Shown here: positions 37,047-46,872 of the stretch, piece by piece | Layout: every line of letters starts with the position of its first letter | Position numbering within the stretch: position 1 is the stretch's first letter | From: Paludisphaera mucosa | Lineage (GTDB): Bacteria > Planctomycetota > Planctomycetia > Isosphaerales > Isosphaeraceae | Reading direction: 5' to 3' | Length of the DNA: 64,000 bases | Assembly (NCBI RefSeq): GCF_029589435.1 | Contig: NZ_JARRAG010000002.1 | Span: 2,542,001 to 2,606,000 of the forward strand | Made by a program: the position numbers and the translations under genes | Notes under the pieces: model-generated | Database searches by the model: none | The model's input: the letters and a program-made list of their open reading frames with translations, nothing else | What the model was told of the DNA's origin: nothing

Positions 37047-37176
37047 GGCGATCTTCCTTGATCGAAGTGGAACCGGGAGGTGGACGGCGGCTTAATGATT
37101 AAGCACGGGGAATGCCGTCACCGAAAAAGACCGCGTCGCGAGTGGGCAGGTTGAAGCGGCTGCAGGGGCTGGCGGC

Positions 37177-37725
37177 TCACCCCCTCGAAGCCCGATACCG
37201 CGCCCCGCCCTCCTCGACCAATTGCCCCGCCCGCTCGGCCCCGTAGAGCCCTAGCGGCTCGAAGCGCTTCCCCTTGGAATCGTTGTACGACACGAAGAAA
37301 TGCTGGATCTCCGCAAGGAGGTTCTGGTTGAACTGGGCGACCTCGCGGATGTCCTTGTGATTGCGGGAGCGGGTCGAGACCGCGATCAGGCGGTCGTTCC
37401 GAACCGTATCCCCTTCTTCCGTCTGTTCGGCCTCGATGACGCCGATGAGTCGGGACTCGACCAGGCAGCCGACGAAGGCCGGCTCGTCCATCAGGATGAG
37501 GACGTCGATCGGGTCGCCGTCGCCGCCGAGGGTGGCGGGCACGAAGCCGAAGTCATAGGGGAAGACGGCCCCGGCGGGCAGCACGCCGCCCAGCTTGAAG
37601 AGGCCTCGTTCCTCGTCGAACTCGAACTTGTTCCGGCTCCCCTTGGGGGTGTCGACGATGACGTTCAGGTCGCCGGACTCGGGGTCGAAGGCGGGGAGGC
37701 GGGCGAAGGGCGGCTTGAGTGGCAC
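37177..37725 (-). CDS. ppa: inorganic pyrophosphatase (family I)
   Basis: A cytoplasmic Mg2+-dependent enzyme hydrolysing PPi, about 182 residues from the GTG at 37725. The substrate-binding region KGSRNKFEFDEERG, then FPYDFGFVPATLGGDGDPIDVL with the family's Asp cluster, and late VAQFNQNLLAEIQHFF are visible. An alternative TTG at 37806 would add 27 residues unlike the family, so the GTG is preferred although its ribosome-binding site is weak. It is downstream of, and on the same strand as, the SAM-hydrolase-like gene. Confidence 0.88.
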   Translation of the reverse strand: MPLKPPFARLPAFDPESGDLNVIVDTPKGSRNKFEFDEERGLFKLGGVLPAGAVFPYDFGFVPATLGGDGDPIDVLILMDEPAFVGCLVESRLIGVIEAEQTEEGDTVRNDRLIAVSTRSRNHKDIREVAQFNQNLLAEIQHFFVSYNDSKGKRFEPLGLYGAERAGQLVEEGGARYRASRG

Positions 37726-37861
37726 GGAGAGCCTTGGGAGTGAAGGCCATCCTTGGTGGAACTCAGAGGACGGCGGGCGGGGGCGTGACGAATCATCGAT
37801 CTGCAACTACAGGGCCGTGGCCGGCTCCAATGTCCAGAAGAAGTTTCCCTTACACGGACCT

Positions 37862-38662
37862 TTAGGATCGCGCCTTCGCCGCCACCTTCACCTCGGTCCC
37901 GCTCGCCGGCTTCCCGAACGCTTCCGACGCGTTTCCGCCCCGCAAGAACAGCTCGAGCCACTCGACCTTGCCGCCATCAGGCAAGGGCCATCCGCTGCTC
38001 CCCGGGGCCAACGCCATCTGGCCGGGCTCGACCGAGAACGAGCCGTCGCTGACGATCGCCTCGATCTCCTTTTTCCCGATCGTGACGCGGACCGCCTTTC
38101 CGTCCTTCCCGGGCACGTCCTCACGTCTCAGAGTCAACTTTAGGTTGCCGTAGCCGTCGGTGCAGGCGATCTTCCCAGCAGGCACGTCGGGAACGTCCTT
38201 GAGTTCCAGAGTCCCCGCTTTCGCCTTCCTCCGCCTGGCCAGGAGATCGGCCGCCGCCTGGGGGAACAGGTCGCGCGAGCGGAACTGGGAGCCGGAATCG
38301 GACGCCGCGGCCCACCCCAGCTCGTCGGCGGCGTCCCGCACGAACGAGTAGACGTGCCCGGCGTTCACGCCGACGACGAGGGCGCCCGTCTTCAGCCGGG
38401 CGAAGGCGAGCTTCTCCCCGGCGTTCTCCTCACGCTCGGAATCGTCGTCCTCGCGCGGGGCGACGTTGTGGAAGATCAGCGTGCCCTCGGGCGGCGAGTT
38501 CAGGCCGAGCTGGGCGATGCAGAACCCGGCGGCCAGAGTCGCGAACGGCGGGACCGGCGTATAGACCAGACGGGCCTCGGGTAGCAGGGCTATCAGGCGT
38601 TGGGCAACTTCGGCGTAGGCGAGGTCTCCCTGGCCGTAATCGGCGATGACGTGGACGAGCAT
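37862..38662 (-). CDS. SAM hydroxide adenosyltransferase / halogenase-family protein (DUF62)
   Basis: 266 residues resembling the SAM-dependent chlorinase/fluorinase family, most members of which cleave S-adenosylmethionine to adenosine and methionine using water. The N-terminal ADYGQGDLAYAEVAQRL, IFHNVAPRED, and LVVGVNAGHVYSFVRD (the SAM-binding region), then QFRSRDLFP, fit the two-domain fold. The C-terminal beta domain carries ACTDGYGNLKLTL. The halide-binding loop of true fluorinases is not evident, so SAM hydrolysis is more likely. The start ATG at 38662 is without a strong ribosome-binding site. Confidence 0.78.
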   Translation of the reverse strand: MLVHVIADYGQGDLAYAEVAQRLIALLPEARLVYTPVPPFATLAAGFCIAQLGLNSPPEGTLIFHNVAPREDDDSEREENAGEKLAFARLKTGALVVGVNAGHVYSFVRDAADELGWAAASDSGSQFRSRDLFPQAAADLLARRRKAKAGTLELKDVPDVPAGKIACTDGYGNLKLTLRREDVPGKDGKAVRVTIGKKEIEAIVSDGSFSVEPGQMALAPGSSGWPLPDGGKVEWLELFLRGGNASEAFGKPASGTEVKVAAKARS

Positions 38663-38775
38663 CTGGGGGGCTCCGCTCGGGCGTTTGAATCAGCTTCAGG
38701 ATGCCGGGATGTTAGGCAACCTGCGTGCCCTTGCGTGAAGCAGCTCGCCAGGGAGAGCGAGGTTCTCGCCGCCCC

Positions 38776-39105
38776 TCACTCCCAGGCCTGCTCCATGCCG
38801 ACGAAGTGGAAGCGGAACCATGCCGTCCGCTTCTGACGCCCGGCGTCTTCCAGTTCGGCCCTGTAGACGTCGTCGTGCTCGTCGTCGAGCACGAACGGGC
38901 ACGGTTCCAGGAACGACCGGGTCCTGACTTCGCCGACGACGCTGTAGCCGTTCTGCGCGGCCCATTCGGAGACGCGGGCCTTCCGCGAGTCGTGGTTGGC
39001 CACAAGGGCGACCACCACGACGACGATGATAGCCACTGCCGCGAGGCACGCCTTGACATTCAATTTTTGGCGTGTCGGTTCAGGCGATACGGGCTCGGTA
39101 TTCAT
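38776..39105 (-). CDS. small single-pass membrane protein, unknown
   Basis: 109 residues from the ATG at 39105. A short basic N-terminus, one membrane segment (ACLAAVAIIVVVVVALVANH, residues about 19-38), then a 70-residue soluble domain with Tyr/Phe-rich strands (NGYSVVGEVRTRSFLEPCPF, then RTAWFRFHFVGM). Codon use is good. The same frame runs back without a stop into the PEP-CTERM remnant, but that reflects an indel at that gene's end rather than a fusion. The function is not known. Confidence 0.65.
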   Translation of the reverse strand: MNTEPVSPEPTRQKLNVKACLAAVAIIVVVVVALVANHDSRKARVSEWAAQNGYSVVGEVRTRSFLEPCPFVLDDEHDDVYRAELEDAGRQKRTAWFRFHFVGMEQAWE

Positions 39106-39245
39106 GGGAAGCGATTCGATCGGACGCGGCGAAGATTGTTCGGGGCCTCTGGTCCCCCTCTCACGAGCGGGATCTGCGCTTCTCGGCCTCCAAGGGACCG
39201 ACCATTTTCTCTGGAGTCGAGTAACCGCCTCGTGTCGCATTCCGC

Positions 39246-39620
39246 TCAGCGACGCCGCTTCCCATCCGTAGCCCGCGAATGCCGCCAGTCCGATGCCGCC
39301 CAACGCCAGGGCCGATGGCTCCGGCACGGCGGCGCCCGACCCGATCCGCAGCGTGACGGTCTGGCCGTCCCCAAAAAACCAGTCCGAGGCGCGCGGAATC
39401 ACGCCGAGGGTCTGGAACGTCTGACCGGCGAACGTCATCCTCGTCGTGATCTGGGCGCCCGAGACATATCCGGGAGGGAGCCCGATGTACTGTTCCGTCC
39501 CACGGAGGTCGATCGCGTCGCCGCTGAAGCTGCTGGCGTTCACGCCGTTCCCGAACCCGAAGACGGTAACTCCCTGGACGAGTTCATAGCGGTTCCCGAG
39601 GTCGACGCCGACGCCTAGTA
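39246..39620 (-). pseudogene. PEP-CTERM protein remnant
   Basis: The C-terminus has the sorting signal AVPEPSALALGGIGLAAFAG followed by YGW. The basic tail KRRR and stop (TGA at 39246-39248) are one frame off because of one extra G in GGATGGGAAGC. The preceding 100 residues show the beta-rich pattern typical of these exported proteins (GYVSGAQITTRMTFAGQTFQ, then TLGVIPRASDWFFGDGQTV). No signal peptide or start is found upstream. Such proteins are exported and processed by exosortase, and no exosortase is in this window. Confidence 0.7.
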
Positions 39621-40677
39621 TGAGCTGAAGGAGAATAGGCGTTTGGCGACCAGGTTCGAGAAGCTCGGGGTCAACTTCCCGGCCATGGTCAGGCTCGCCA
39701 TGATCCGCCGTTGTGTCCGTCTCCCGCGACATGAACAGCCGGTTGCTGGTCGTGTCGCGGCAGTCCATGGCCTGCATCGAGCCCTCCTGTCCGGCTGCTT
39801 AGAGATCTTGTTCGGGCGGCAAGAGTCGAATACGATCCGAGGGCCTGTAACATCGGAGCAGCCAGGGGGAAATGGCTGATCGACCTGGTGCACGGCTGGT
39901 GCACAACCGGTGCACGGCGAGAGGGGCCGGGTCGGTGAGCCCGATGAGAGGTGATATTGGGTCGCTTGCTGTAAGTGATTTCCAAATAGAGGTTTGAGCA
40001 TCAGGGTGGTTTGACGGGGTGCGGGTTTCAGGCGTGAATAATGGGTTGACGGAGAGTCCCCCCCTCTCCGCTTTAGATGGAAGGTGCCGACGCAACTCGT
40101 CGGCCCTTATGGGTTTCCGACTCGGACGTCTCGAACTCTCCTCTCGTCGTGCCGAATTCGTGCGACGTCGGTCTTCTCGCCCCGGCCGGGCTGGGATTTC
40201 TTCCGCATCTGCCCGTGCAGGGTCGCCGAGGCGATGCGGGTGTGCGGTTTCATCAGGTTGCGATCGACGCGTCCATCCCGCACGCCCACGCCTAAGTCGG
40301 TGCCCGCCGACTTGCGCCCACTTTGATGAACGTGGACAGGTTGCTCGGCAACCCCAGCCGGGCCGGCGATCGCTTCAGGGCGGCCTGAAGTCGGCGTTCG
40401 GAGATCCGGCGATTCTTCGTCGACCGGGCCGATCTTCACCGGGTGGGGCGGATGGACGGAGAAATCTCCGGTCACACGCGGCGACGACCCAGGCACCTCC
40501 GTGATCGTTGCTCGGCCCGTCGATGTCGAGGATGGACGACCGCCGGGCGCGCCGGGCTTTCGGCGTCCGTCTCCGACGTCGGAGGACCGATCGAAACCGC
40601 CGTCATTCGACCTGGCCCGGCCTGAGGTATGATGAAGGCCACGCTCCGGGCAGGTGGTGGCGCGTCGGAGTGTCGAC
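39621..40677. other. long intergenic region upstream of the two-component system
   Basis: About 1.05 kb without a supportable gene. It holds a triple GTGCAC array (39888-39915), an AT-rich stretch around 39950-40030, and open frames on both strands that are Arg/Pro-rich and motif-free. The part nearest 40640 should contain the promoter of the response regulator gene. Confidence 0.5.
39888..39915. promoter_or_regulatory. three GTGCAC palindromes at 11-base spacing
   Basis: GTGCAC occurs at 39888, 39899 and 39910, one per helical turn, each preceded by a G (GGTGCAC). This regular phasing on one DNA face suggests a protein-binding array such as an operator. Which gene it would serve is unclear, as the nearest coding sequence is over 200 bases away. 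Confidence 0.45.
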
Positions 40678-41358
40678 ATGCCGAGAATCCTGATCGTCGA
40701 GGATGAGGACAAGCTGCGGCGGGCCCTGCGGCGCGGGCTGGCGGAAGCGGGGTACGACGTGGTCGCGGTCGAGGACGGCGAGTCCGGGCTGGCCCGGGCC
40801 GCATCCGAGCCGTTCGACTGCCTGATCCTCGACGTGATGCTCCCCGGACGCGACGGGCTGCAGGTCCTCGACGACCTCCGCGCCGTCGGCGCGGCGACGC
40901 CGCCGGTCCTCATCCTGTCGGCGCGGGGGGAGGTCGACGACCGGGTCCGCGGGCTCGATGCCGGGGCCGACGACTATCTCCCCAAGCCGTTCGCCTGGGC
41001 CGAGCTGCTGGCGCGGGTCCGGGCCTGCGTGCGTCGCAGGGCCGACGACGGCGAGGCCGTCCTGCGGGCGGCGGGCGTGGGGCTCGACCGGGTGCGCCGC
41101 CGGCTCGACCGCGAGGGGCGGCACGCCGAGCTGACCATTCGAGAGTGCGACCTGCTGGAATACCTGATGCGCAACGTCGGCCGGACCGTCGGCCGCGACG
41201 AGCTCGCCCGCCAGGTCTGGGGCGACCCGGACGCGGCCCTGACCAACGTCATCGACGTCTACGTCAACTATCTTCGGAAGAAGCTCGACAAGGCGGGTGC
41301 GGCCGGGCTGATCCGGACCGTTCGCGGCGTCGGCTACGTCTACGGGCCGGAAGCATGA
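40678..41358 (+). CDS. OmpR/PhoB-type response regulator
   Basis: 226 residues. The receiver domain has the acidic pair in VEDEDK, the phosphoacceptor Asp52 in LILDVMLPG, Ser81 and Lys103 in YLPKPF. A winged-helix DNA-binding domain follows (LTIRECDLLEYLMRNVGRTV, later DVYVNYLRKKLD and TVRGVGYVYG). The ATG at 40678 has GGAG seven bases upstream; the frame extends a few codons further. The histidine kinase gene starts within its stop codon (ATGA overlap), so the two are translated together. Confidence 0.95.
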   Translation: MPRILIVEDEDKLRRALRRGLAEAGYDVVAVEDGESGLARAASEPFDCLILDVMLPGRDGLQVLDDLRAVGAATPPVLILSARGEVDDRVRGLDAGADDYLPKPFAWAELLARVRACVRRRADDGEAVLRAAGVGLDRVRRRLDREGRHAELTIRECDLLEYLMRNVGRTVGRDELARQVWGDPDAALTNVIDVYVNYLRKKLDKAGAAGLIRTVRGVGYVYGPEA

Positions 41359-42746
41359 CGTCGACGAGCATCCGTGTCCGCCTCACCGCCTGGTACGCAG
41401 GCATGCTGACGATCATCCTGGTCGCGCTGGGGGCGGCGGTGTACGTACTCATGGCGCGCGCCCTGGTGGAGCGGGTCGACGCGATGCTGGACTTCGAGTT
41501 CCAGGAGGCCGCCGAGCGACTCGCCGAGGGGCGGGCCGCCGGCGAGCTGGCCCGCGAGCCCGAGGCCTTCCACGAGTCCTACTTCCTCAGGGTCCTCGAC
41601 TCCGAGGCGCGGATCCTGGCCGAGAGCCGCAGGCTCGCAGGGCTCGCCATGCCCCTGCCGGGCGAGGTGGGGACGTCCCTCCCGCGACGCCGCTTCGACG
41701 TCCATCTCGGCGGACTCGGCCGCTGCCGCGTGGTCGTCGGCGGGGTCGCCGCGGGCGCGGGGCCGCGGATCGTGCAGATCGCGACCTCGCTCGACGGCGT
41801 GGGAGCCGAGCTGGCGGAGCTGAGGGGCGTCTTGTTGACGATCCTGCCCATCGGCTTCCTGGCCGCAACCCTCGGCGGCTACTGGCTGGCCGCGTCGGCC
41901 CTCGCCCCCGTCGAGCGGATGGCCGAGGCGGCGCGGCGGATCTCGGCCGAGAACCTCGGCGAGCGCCTCGTCGTCAAGAACCCCGGCGACGAGCTCGGGC
42001 GATTGGCCTCGACGCTCAACGCGATGCTCGACCGGATCGACCGGGCCTTCGTCGCGACCCGGCGGTTCACCGCCGACGCCGCGCACGAGCTGAAGACGCC
42101 CGTGGCGTCGATCCGGGCGGAGGCGGAGGTCGCGCTGGCCGCGCGCCGATCCCCCGAGGACTACGAGGAGACCCTCCGCAGCGTCGTGGAGGAGGCGGCC
42201 CGGCTCGGTCGGCTCGCCGATCGGATGCTGGAGCTGTCGCGCGAGGATTCGGGCGCCGCACCGCCGCGACGGACCATGCGGCTGGACGACGCCGTGCGCG
42301 AGGCCGTCGCCGCCGCCCGCGGGGCCGCGACGCGGGCGGGCCTGGACCTCCGCCTCGAAGACCTCCCCGACGCCGATGTCGACGGCGATCACGAGGGCCT
42401 GCGGCAGGCGTTCGCCGACCTCCTCGACAACGCGATCAAGTACACGCCGGCCGGCGGGTCGATCACCGTCCGCGGCGGCCTCGCGGACGGCCGGGCGGCC
42501 GTCGAGGTGAGCGACACCGGGGTGGGCATCCCCGGCGACGCCTTGCCCCGCCTCTACGACCGTTTCTACAGGGCGGACCCCTCGCGAAGCCGACGGACCG
42601 GCGGGGTCGGCCTCGGCCTGAGCATCGCCAAGGCCGTCGTGGAGCGCCACGGCGGGACGATCGACGTCGAGAGCGTCCCCGGCTCCGGGAGCACCTTCCG
42701 GGTCTCCCTGCCGGTCGATCCCGCATCGTCCCGACGTCCTCGTTAG
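41355..42746 (+). CDS. sensor histidine kinase (HisKA/HATPase_c)
   Basis: 463 residues, partner of the preceding regulator. Membrane segments at about 13-35 and 158-182 enclose an extracytoplasmic sensor of about 120 residues. A HAMP domain follows, then the phosphorylated His244 in [13 protein letters not shown], and an ATP-binding domain with N box ([13 protein letters not shown]), G1 (DTGVGIPGD) and G2 ([13 protein letters not shown]). The sensor has no recognisable ligand motif. The architecture resembles heavy-metal/CusS-type kinases, but no metal genes are near. The downstream DUF1559 gene is 100 bases away. Confidence 0.95.
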   Translation: MTSTSIRVRLTAWYAGMLTIILVALGAAVYVLMARALVERVDAMLDFEFQEAAERLAEGRAAGELAREPEAFHESYFLRVLDSEARILAESRRLAGLAMPLPGEVGTSLPRRRFDVHLGGLGRCRVVVGGVAAGAGPRIVQIATSLDGVGAELAELRGVLLTILPIGFLAATLGGYWLAASALAPVERMAEAARRISAENLGERLVVKNPGDELGRLASTLNAMLDRIDRAFVATRRFTADAAHELKTPVASIRAEAEVALAARRSPEDYEETLRSVVEEAARLGRLADRMLELSREDSGAAPPRRTMRLDDAVREAVAAARGAATRAGLDLRLEDLPDADVDGDHEGLRQAFADLLDNAIKYTPAGGSITVRGGLADGRAAVEVSDTGVGIPGDALPRLYDRFYRADPSRSRRTGGVGLGLSIAKAVVERHGGTIDVESVPGSGSTFRVSLPVDPASSRRPR

Positions 42747-42846
42747 AAAGATCTCACCGAACCGGCCGCGCCCCTGGACGCCCCCGAGGTTAACCTTGCC
42801 GGCCGCCGTCCGGGTCCCGGGTCCTTCCAGGGGAGCGAATCAGGTC

Positions 42847-43860
42847 ATGGAGCGTCACGCCCGCCTTTCGAGCCTTCGCAGCCGAGGCTTCACGCTGATC
42901 GAGCTGCTGGTGGTGATCGCCATCATCGCCGTGCTGATCGCCCTGCTACTCCCCGCCGTCCAGTCGGCGCGCGAGGCCGCCCGCCGGTCGCAGTGCACCA
43001 ACAACCTCAAGCAACTCGGGCTCGGCCTGCACAACTACCTCTCGGTGCACAACACGTTCCCGCCGGTGGTGGTCCTGCCCCGGGGTCGGACGTCCCAGCC
43101 CTGGTCGGCCTTGGCCCGCCTGCTTCCCCACGTCGAGCAGGTCGGCCTGTACAACGCGATCAACTGGGACCGGGACTTCGAGTTCACCATGAGCCCCACG
43201 GTCGCCCGGGTGCGCGTGTCCGTCTTCATGTGCCCGAGCGAGGTCAACGACCGGGCCCGGCCGACGCCCACGCTGACCTACTACCCGAACAACTACGCCT
43301 TCAACGAGGGGACCTGGTTCGTCTACGACCCGCCGAGCGAGCAGTTCGGCGACGGAGCCTTCGAACCCAACCGTGCGTTCACCTCGGCGGCGATCACCGA
43401 CGGCCTGAGCAATACGCTGGGGATGTCGGAGGTCAAGGCCTACCAGCCGAACTATTGGGACTCGACCAACCCCTCGGCCTTGGGCGTCGCGCCGCCGGCC
43501 ACGCCCGCGGATCTGACGGCGTTCATCGGCGGCACCTTCGATCGCAACGGCCACACCGAGTGGGTCGAGGGGGACGTCCACGAGGTCGGCTTCACCACCA
43601 CGTTCACGCCCAACACGCGCGTGACGGCGACGGTCGCCGGCCTGCCCGAGGACGTCGACCTCACGTCGATGCGCGACGGCGAGTCGATCACGCAGCCCAC
43701 ATACGCCGCCGTCACCGCGCGGAGCTACCACCCCGGGGGCGTCACGACGCTGATGCTCGACGGCTCGGTACGGTCCGTCAAGAACACGGCCGACCTCCGC
43801 GTCTGGCGCGCCCTGGGCACGCGGGCGTCCGGCGAGGTCGTCGGCTCGGACGCCTACTGA
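42847..43860 (+). CDS. DUF1559 prepilin-like protein (SBP_bac_10 family)
   Basis: A planctomycete-expanded family of pseudopilin-like exported proteins, 337 residues from the ATG at 42847. The N-terminal methylation/cleavage motif [18 protein letters not shown] is followed by [20 protein letters not shown] and [11 protein letters not shown], the DUF1559 hallmark. The C-terminal H-X9-DG element appears as [17 protein letters not shown]. These proteins are thought to be type II/IV pilin-like; the biological role is not settled. The next gene, a lipoprotein, starts 16 bases later, the common DUF1559 operon partner. Confidence 0.95.
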   Translation: MERHARLSSLRSRGFTLIELLVVIAIIAVLIALLLPAVQSAREAARRSQCTNNLKQLGLGLHNYLSVHNTFPPVVVLPRGRTSQPWSALARLLPHVEQVGLYNAINWDRDFEFTMSPTVARVRVSVFMCPSEVNDRARPTPTLTYYPNNYAFNEGTWFVYDPPSEQFGDGAFEPNRAFTSAAITDGLSNTLGMSEVKAYQPNYWDSTNPSALGVAPPATPADLTAFIGGTFDRNGHTEWVEGDVHEVGFTTTFTPNTRVTATVAGLPEDVDLTSMRDGESITQPTYAAVTARSYHPGGVTTLMLDGSVRSVKNTADLRVWRALGTRASGEVVGSDAY

Positions 43861-43876
43861 CCGCGGAGACCCGTCG

Positions 43877-44311
43877 ATGTCGACCGCAAGTCGCAAGGCC
43901 GGCACAGGGCTGCCGTCGGTCCTGGCAACCATCGCCATCGCCCTCGCCGCCGCCGTCGCCGGCTGTTCGCAGGCCGGGGGCGGAGCCTCGGCCGACGGCC
44001 GGGAGGCCGCCGCCTCCTTCCTCGACGCGCTGAGGGCCGGCCGCGTCGAGGACGCCTGGCGAGACACCTCGCCCGAGTTCAAGTCGCTGATGGGCCTGGA
44101 CAGCCTCCGCGACCTCGTGAAGAGGCGCCCGGCCCTCAAGACGGCGACGCGCCGCGACGGGTGCACGGCCGTCGGCGAGGGCCGATCCCTGTTCGAGCAC
44201 GCCTTCCAAGGTGCAACGACGCATCGCGGCAAGACGACACCCGCGACGATCAAGGTCCTGGTCGCTCCCGATGACGACGGCTGGAAGGTGGAGGGGCTGG
44301 TCGTGGAGTGA
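43877..44311 (+). CDS. small lipoprotein, operon partner of DUF1559 protein
   Basis: 144 residues with a lipoprotein signal (IAIALAAAVAGC). The mature part contains ASFLDALRAGRVEDAWRDTS and ends in a beta-rich PATIKVLVAPDDDGWKVEGL, resembling DUF4878/NTF2-like lipoproteins that accompany DUF1559 genes. It follows the DUF1559 gene by 16 bases and is probably co-transcribed. The start is ATG at 43877. The function is not known. Confidence 0.82.
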   Translation: MSTASRKAGTGLPSVLATIAIALAAAVAGCSQAGGGASADGREAAASFLDALRAGRVEDAWRDTSPEFKSLMGLDSLRDLVKRRPALKTATRRDGCTAVGEGRSLFEHAFQGATTHRGKTTPATIKVLVAPDDDGWKVEGLVVE

Positions 44312-44501
44312 GGCGTGTCGGCTTCAAGCCTCTCGATCCCCGGCGCCGCGCCGACCGCGGGCGGCCCTGACATCGCATTCTGCGAGCCTCAGGAGCATGG
44401 CGTAATCACCTGATTCGAGCTTTCTCGGCGCGTCGGCCCACGATATGCGACAGCCGGAACGACGGTCTGTCGGCGCGGGTCAAAATGTGCTGGGGCGTGC
44501 A

Positions 44502-45266
44502 ATGGCGAGGGATGGAACGGAGCGTTCGGGAGGCTCGGGCGTCCTCCATATCGGATGCGCCGGGTGGTCCCTCCCCAGGGAGCACGCCGGACGTTTTCCG
44601 GCGGGGGGGACGCACCTATCGCGCTATTCGGCCTGCTATCCCGCCGTCGAAATCAACTCTTCGTTCTATCGGCCCCACCGGCCGTCGACCTACGCACGGT
44701 GGGCCGAGTCCGTGCCGGAGGGCTTTCGGTTCGCCGTCAAGGCGCCCAAGGTCATCACGCATGAGCGTCGCCTGGTCGACGCGGGCGAACCGCTCGAAGG
44801 CTTCCTGGAGGAGGCGACGCAACTCGGAGCGAAGCTCGGCCCTTTGCTCGTCCAGTTGCCGCCGAGCCTGAGGTTCTCGGCCGAGAGCGCGAAGGAGTTC
44901 TTCGCGGAGCTTCGGTCTCGGTTCGACGGCGATGTGGCCCTCGAGCCCAGGCACGCGACCTGGTTCGAGCCCGCGGCCGAGCGGCTCATCGCCCGGTACC
45001 GCGTGGCCCGAGTCGCGGCGGATCCCGCCGTGGTTCCGGCGGCGGGAGAGCCGGGCGGTTGGGACGGGCTCGTGTATTACCGCATGCACGGCGCGCCGAA
45101 GGTCTACTACTCGACATACTCGGACGACGACCTCGAGAGACTCGCCGATTCGCTCAAGGCCGCCGCCCGCTCGGCGGTCGTCTGGTGCATCTTCGACAAC
45201 ACGGCCGAGGGCGCCGCGATCGTGAACGCGCTCGACTTGCTCGGCCGGATCGCCGAGACGTCGTGA
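44502..45266 (+). CDS. DUF72 family protein (YecE-like TIM barrel)
   Basis: About 254 residues from the ATG at 44502. It shows the family pattern: IGCAGWSLPRE at the N-terminus, YPAVEINSSFYRPHRPSTYARW, FRFAVKAPKVITHERRL, LGPLLVQLPPSLRF, VALEPRHATWF and YYRMHGAPKVYYSTYSDDDL. It ends with VWCIFDNTAEGAAIVNAL. Biochemistry of DUF72 is unknown; the fold is a TIM barrel. An upstream ATG at 44445 is possible but adds residues unlike the family. It is monocistronic. Confidence 0.9.
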   Translation: MARDGTERSGGSGVLHIGCAGWSLPREHAGRFPAGGTHLSRYSACYPAVEINSSFYRPHRPSTYARWAESVPEGFRFAVKAPKVITHERRLVDAGEPLEGFLEEATQLGAKLGPLLVQLPPSLRFSAESAKEFFAELRSRFDGDVALEPRHATWFEPAAERLIARYRVARVAADPAVVPAAGEPGGWDGLVYYRMHGAPKVYYSTYSDDDLERLADSLKAAARSAVVWCIFDNTAEGAAIVNALDLLGRIAETS

Positions 45267-45417
45267 GCGAATGACCCTTCCCAGGCCTTCGCCGTCCGAT
45301 TCCGCGCCCGCCTCCCCCGACCGATCGCACCGCTCGCTCGGAGCCGTAATGCCCCGGCGGTTCGCGCCGATCCCCCCCTGGGATCGTGGTACGACGCGAA
45401 GCGCAGCTCTGGCGTTC

Positions 45418-46680
45418 TCAGGGCTGCTTGGTCGCCTCGCGTTCCTTCTCCTCCGAGTAGGGCCCGCGGACGACGCGGCCGGCGATCGGCTGGGAGTTCT
45501 TCAGCATGTTATAGATGGGGCAGACCGCCTCGACGCCCCGCTGGAGATCCTCGATCTTCTCCCGGGATTCGGGAGACCCGATCCGGACGGTGTAATGGAT
45601 GTCCTTATAGGTCAGCGGAGCGGACGTGTTGCCGAGACGGCCCGTGAGCGTCCCTGCGACCTCCAGTTCCAGGCTGTCCAGAGCCAATTGCTTCCTGGCG
45701 GCCTCGATCTCATAGATGTGTGTCAGGCAGGTGATCATGGTCCCAAGGATGTGTTCCTCCGGGACCGCGCCGAGGTCGTGCCCCGCCAGGTAGCGGGGGT
45801 AGTCGTGGACGACCTGGAAATTCTTGACGTCGGTGCGGATGTTCCGGACCCCCGTTCCCCCCTCGACCTTGACGTGGGCGCGCAGCGGCGGCCTCCCGTC
45901 GTCGCGCGCCCGAGGCGTGGCGTCGCCGCGGCCCTCCGGCGGCTTCGCCCCGTGGCTCGCGGCGTACTTGTCCTCCAGGAACTCGCGCAGGCCGCCGAGA
46001 GTCTTCCCCTCGCGAACGGCCGGGGTCTGGGTGTAGATCAACCGGCCGTGATCGATGTCTTGAGGCTGGGCAACCAGGTTGAGCACGGGGGAAAGGCGCT
46101 CCACGGTCGCCCGCAACGCCTCCAACTCCTCGTCGGAGGCCGGGGAGACGATGAAGGCGGTGTACGCCAGGGCCTGAGGATAGACGACCGTCGCCCCGCC
46201 GCCCTGCGACCGGGCGACGCCGGGCCGGCTGGTGAAGACCACTTCGAGCTCGTCGAGCGGAATCCCCTTGATCGCCGCCTGGGTCAGGAAGTCTCCGGCC
46301 GCCGCGCTCCCCATCGCGGCGACCACGCTGGGCCAGGATCCGGCCCCGAGCTCGAATTCCGCGGTCTCCCGGCCGCCGTCGCTGAGGATCTGGAAGTTGC
46401 GGATCCGCAGGCGGCGGATGCCCGTGCGGCCCTCCGCCGTAACGCTCGCAGAGAGCCGGAGCGTCTGGCCCGCCTCGGCTCGATCCCTCAGCAGGAAGAG
46501 CGCGGAGCGCAGTCTCGTCTGGAAATCCCTCAGCGAGTCGCCGTCCGCGAACGCGCCGGGCGTCTGCGCCCAGTCCTGAGAGGCATGCGTCGCCTGGGCG
46601 AGCAGAGCCCGCGACGTCATCGGCGCCCAAACCAGTGCGGCCAGGCCGTAAGCGACGATTCGTCGAAGATGATCATGCAT
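45418..46680 (-). CDS. exported tandem OsmC-domain protein
   Basis: 420 residues with a signal peptide (HLRRIVAYGLAALVWAPMTS, cleavage after about residue 28). Two OsmC/Ohr-like domains follow. The first (about 45-235) has ASVTAEGRTGIRRLRIRNF and SDEELEALRATVERLSPVLN. The second (about 270-410) has AHVKVEGGTGVRNIRTDVKN and SREKIEDLQRGVEAVCPIYN. OsmC proteins reduce organic peroxides with a Cys pair. Here only the second domain keeps the CPxYN cysteine; the first has Ser. Secretion is unusual since Ohr/OsmC enzymes are cytosolic and need dihydrolipoamide. It may therefore serve a different, perhaps binding, role. Confidence 0.75.
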   Translation of the reverse strand: MHDHLRRIVAYGLAALVWAPMTSRALLAQATHASQDWAQTPGAFADGDSLRDFQTRLRSALFLLRDRAEAGQTLRLSASVTAEGRTGIRRLRIRNFQILSDGGRETAEFELGAGSWPSVVAAMGSAAAGDFLTQAAIKGIPLDELEVVFTSRPGVARSQGGGATVVYPQALAYTAFIVSPASDEELEALRATVERLSPVLNLVAQPQDIDHGRLIYTQTPAVREGKTLGGLREFLEDKYAASHGAKPPEGRGDATPRARDDGRPPLRAHVKVEGGTGVRNIRTDVKNFQVVHDYPRYLAGHDLGAVPEEHILGTMITCLTHIYEIEAARKQLALDSLELEVAGTLTGRLGNTSAPLTYKDIHYTVRIGSPESREKIEDLQRGVEAVCPIYNMLKNSQPIAGRVVRGPYSEEKEREATKQP

Positions 46681-46872
46681 CGCGTGTGTCCATGACGGTC
46701 TCGAACGCGGCTTCAATCGGAGTTGATATCGTAGCCGAGCCGCCCGGGAACCGAGAAGGTCGGCGACGCGGCGCGACCCGAGACACGCACGACAACCCGC
46801 TTGACCGTGGCGGAGAGATCCACAATATGGGACGGGACGGGCGGTGACGCCCTGCAAGCAGGAGAAGCGACG

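Noticed and set aside
37862-38662. Fluorinase/chlorinase call
   Set aside because: The fold fits DUF62 but the halide-binding insertion is not evident; SAM hydrolysis is the safer reading.
40107-40913. 268-codon minus-strand frame before the response regulator
   Set aside because: Overlaps the regulator's start, Arg/Ser-rich, no motif.
45271-46695. 474-codon plus-strand frame antisense to the OsmC protein
   Set aside because: Composition and lack of motifs mark it as antisense noise; the minus-strand gene has a signal peptide and two recognisable domains.
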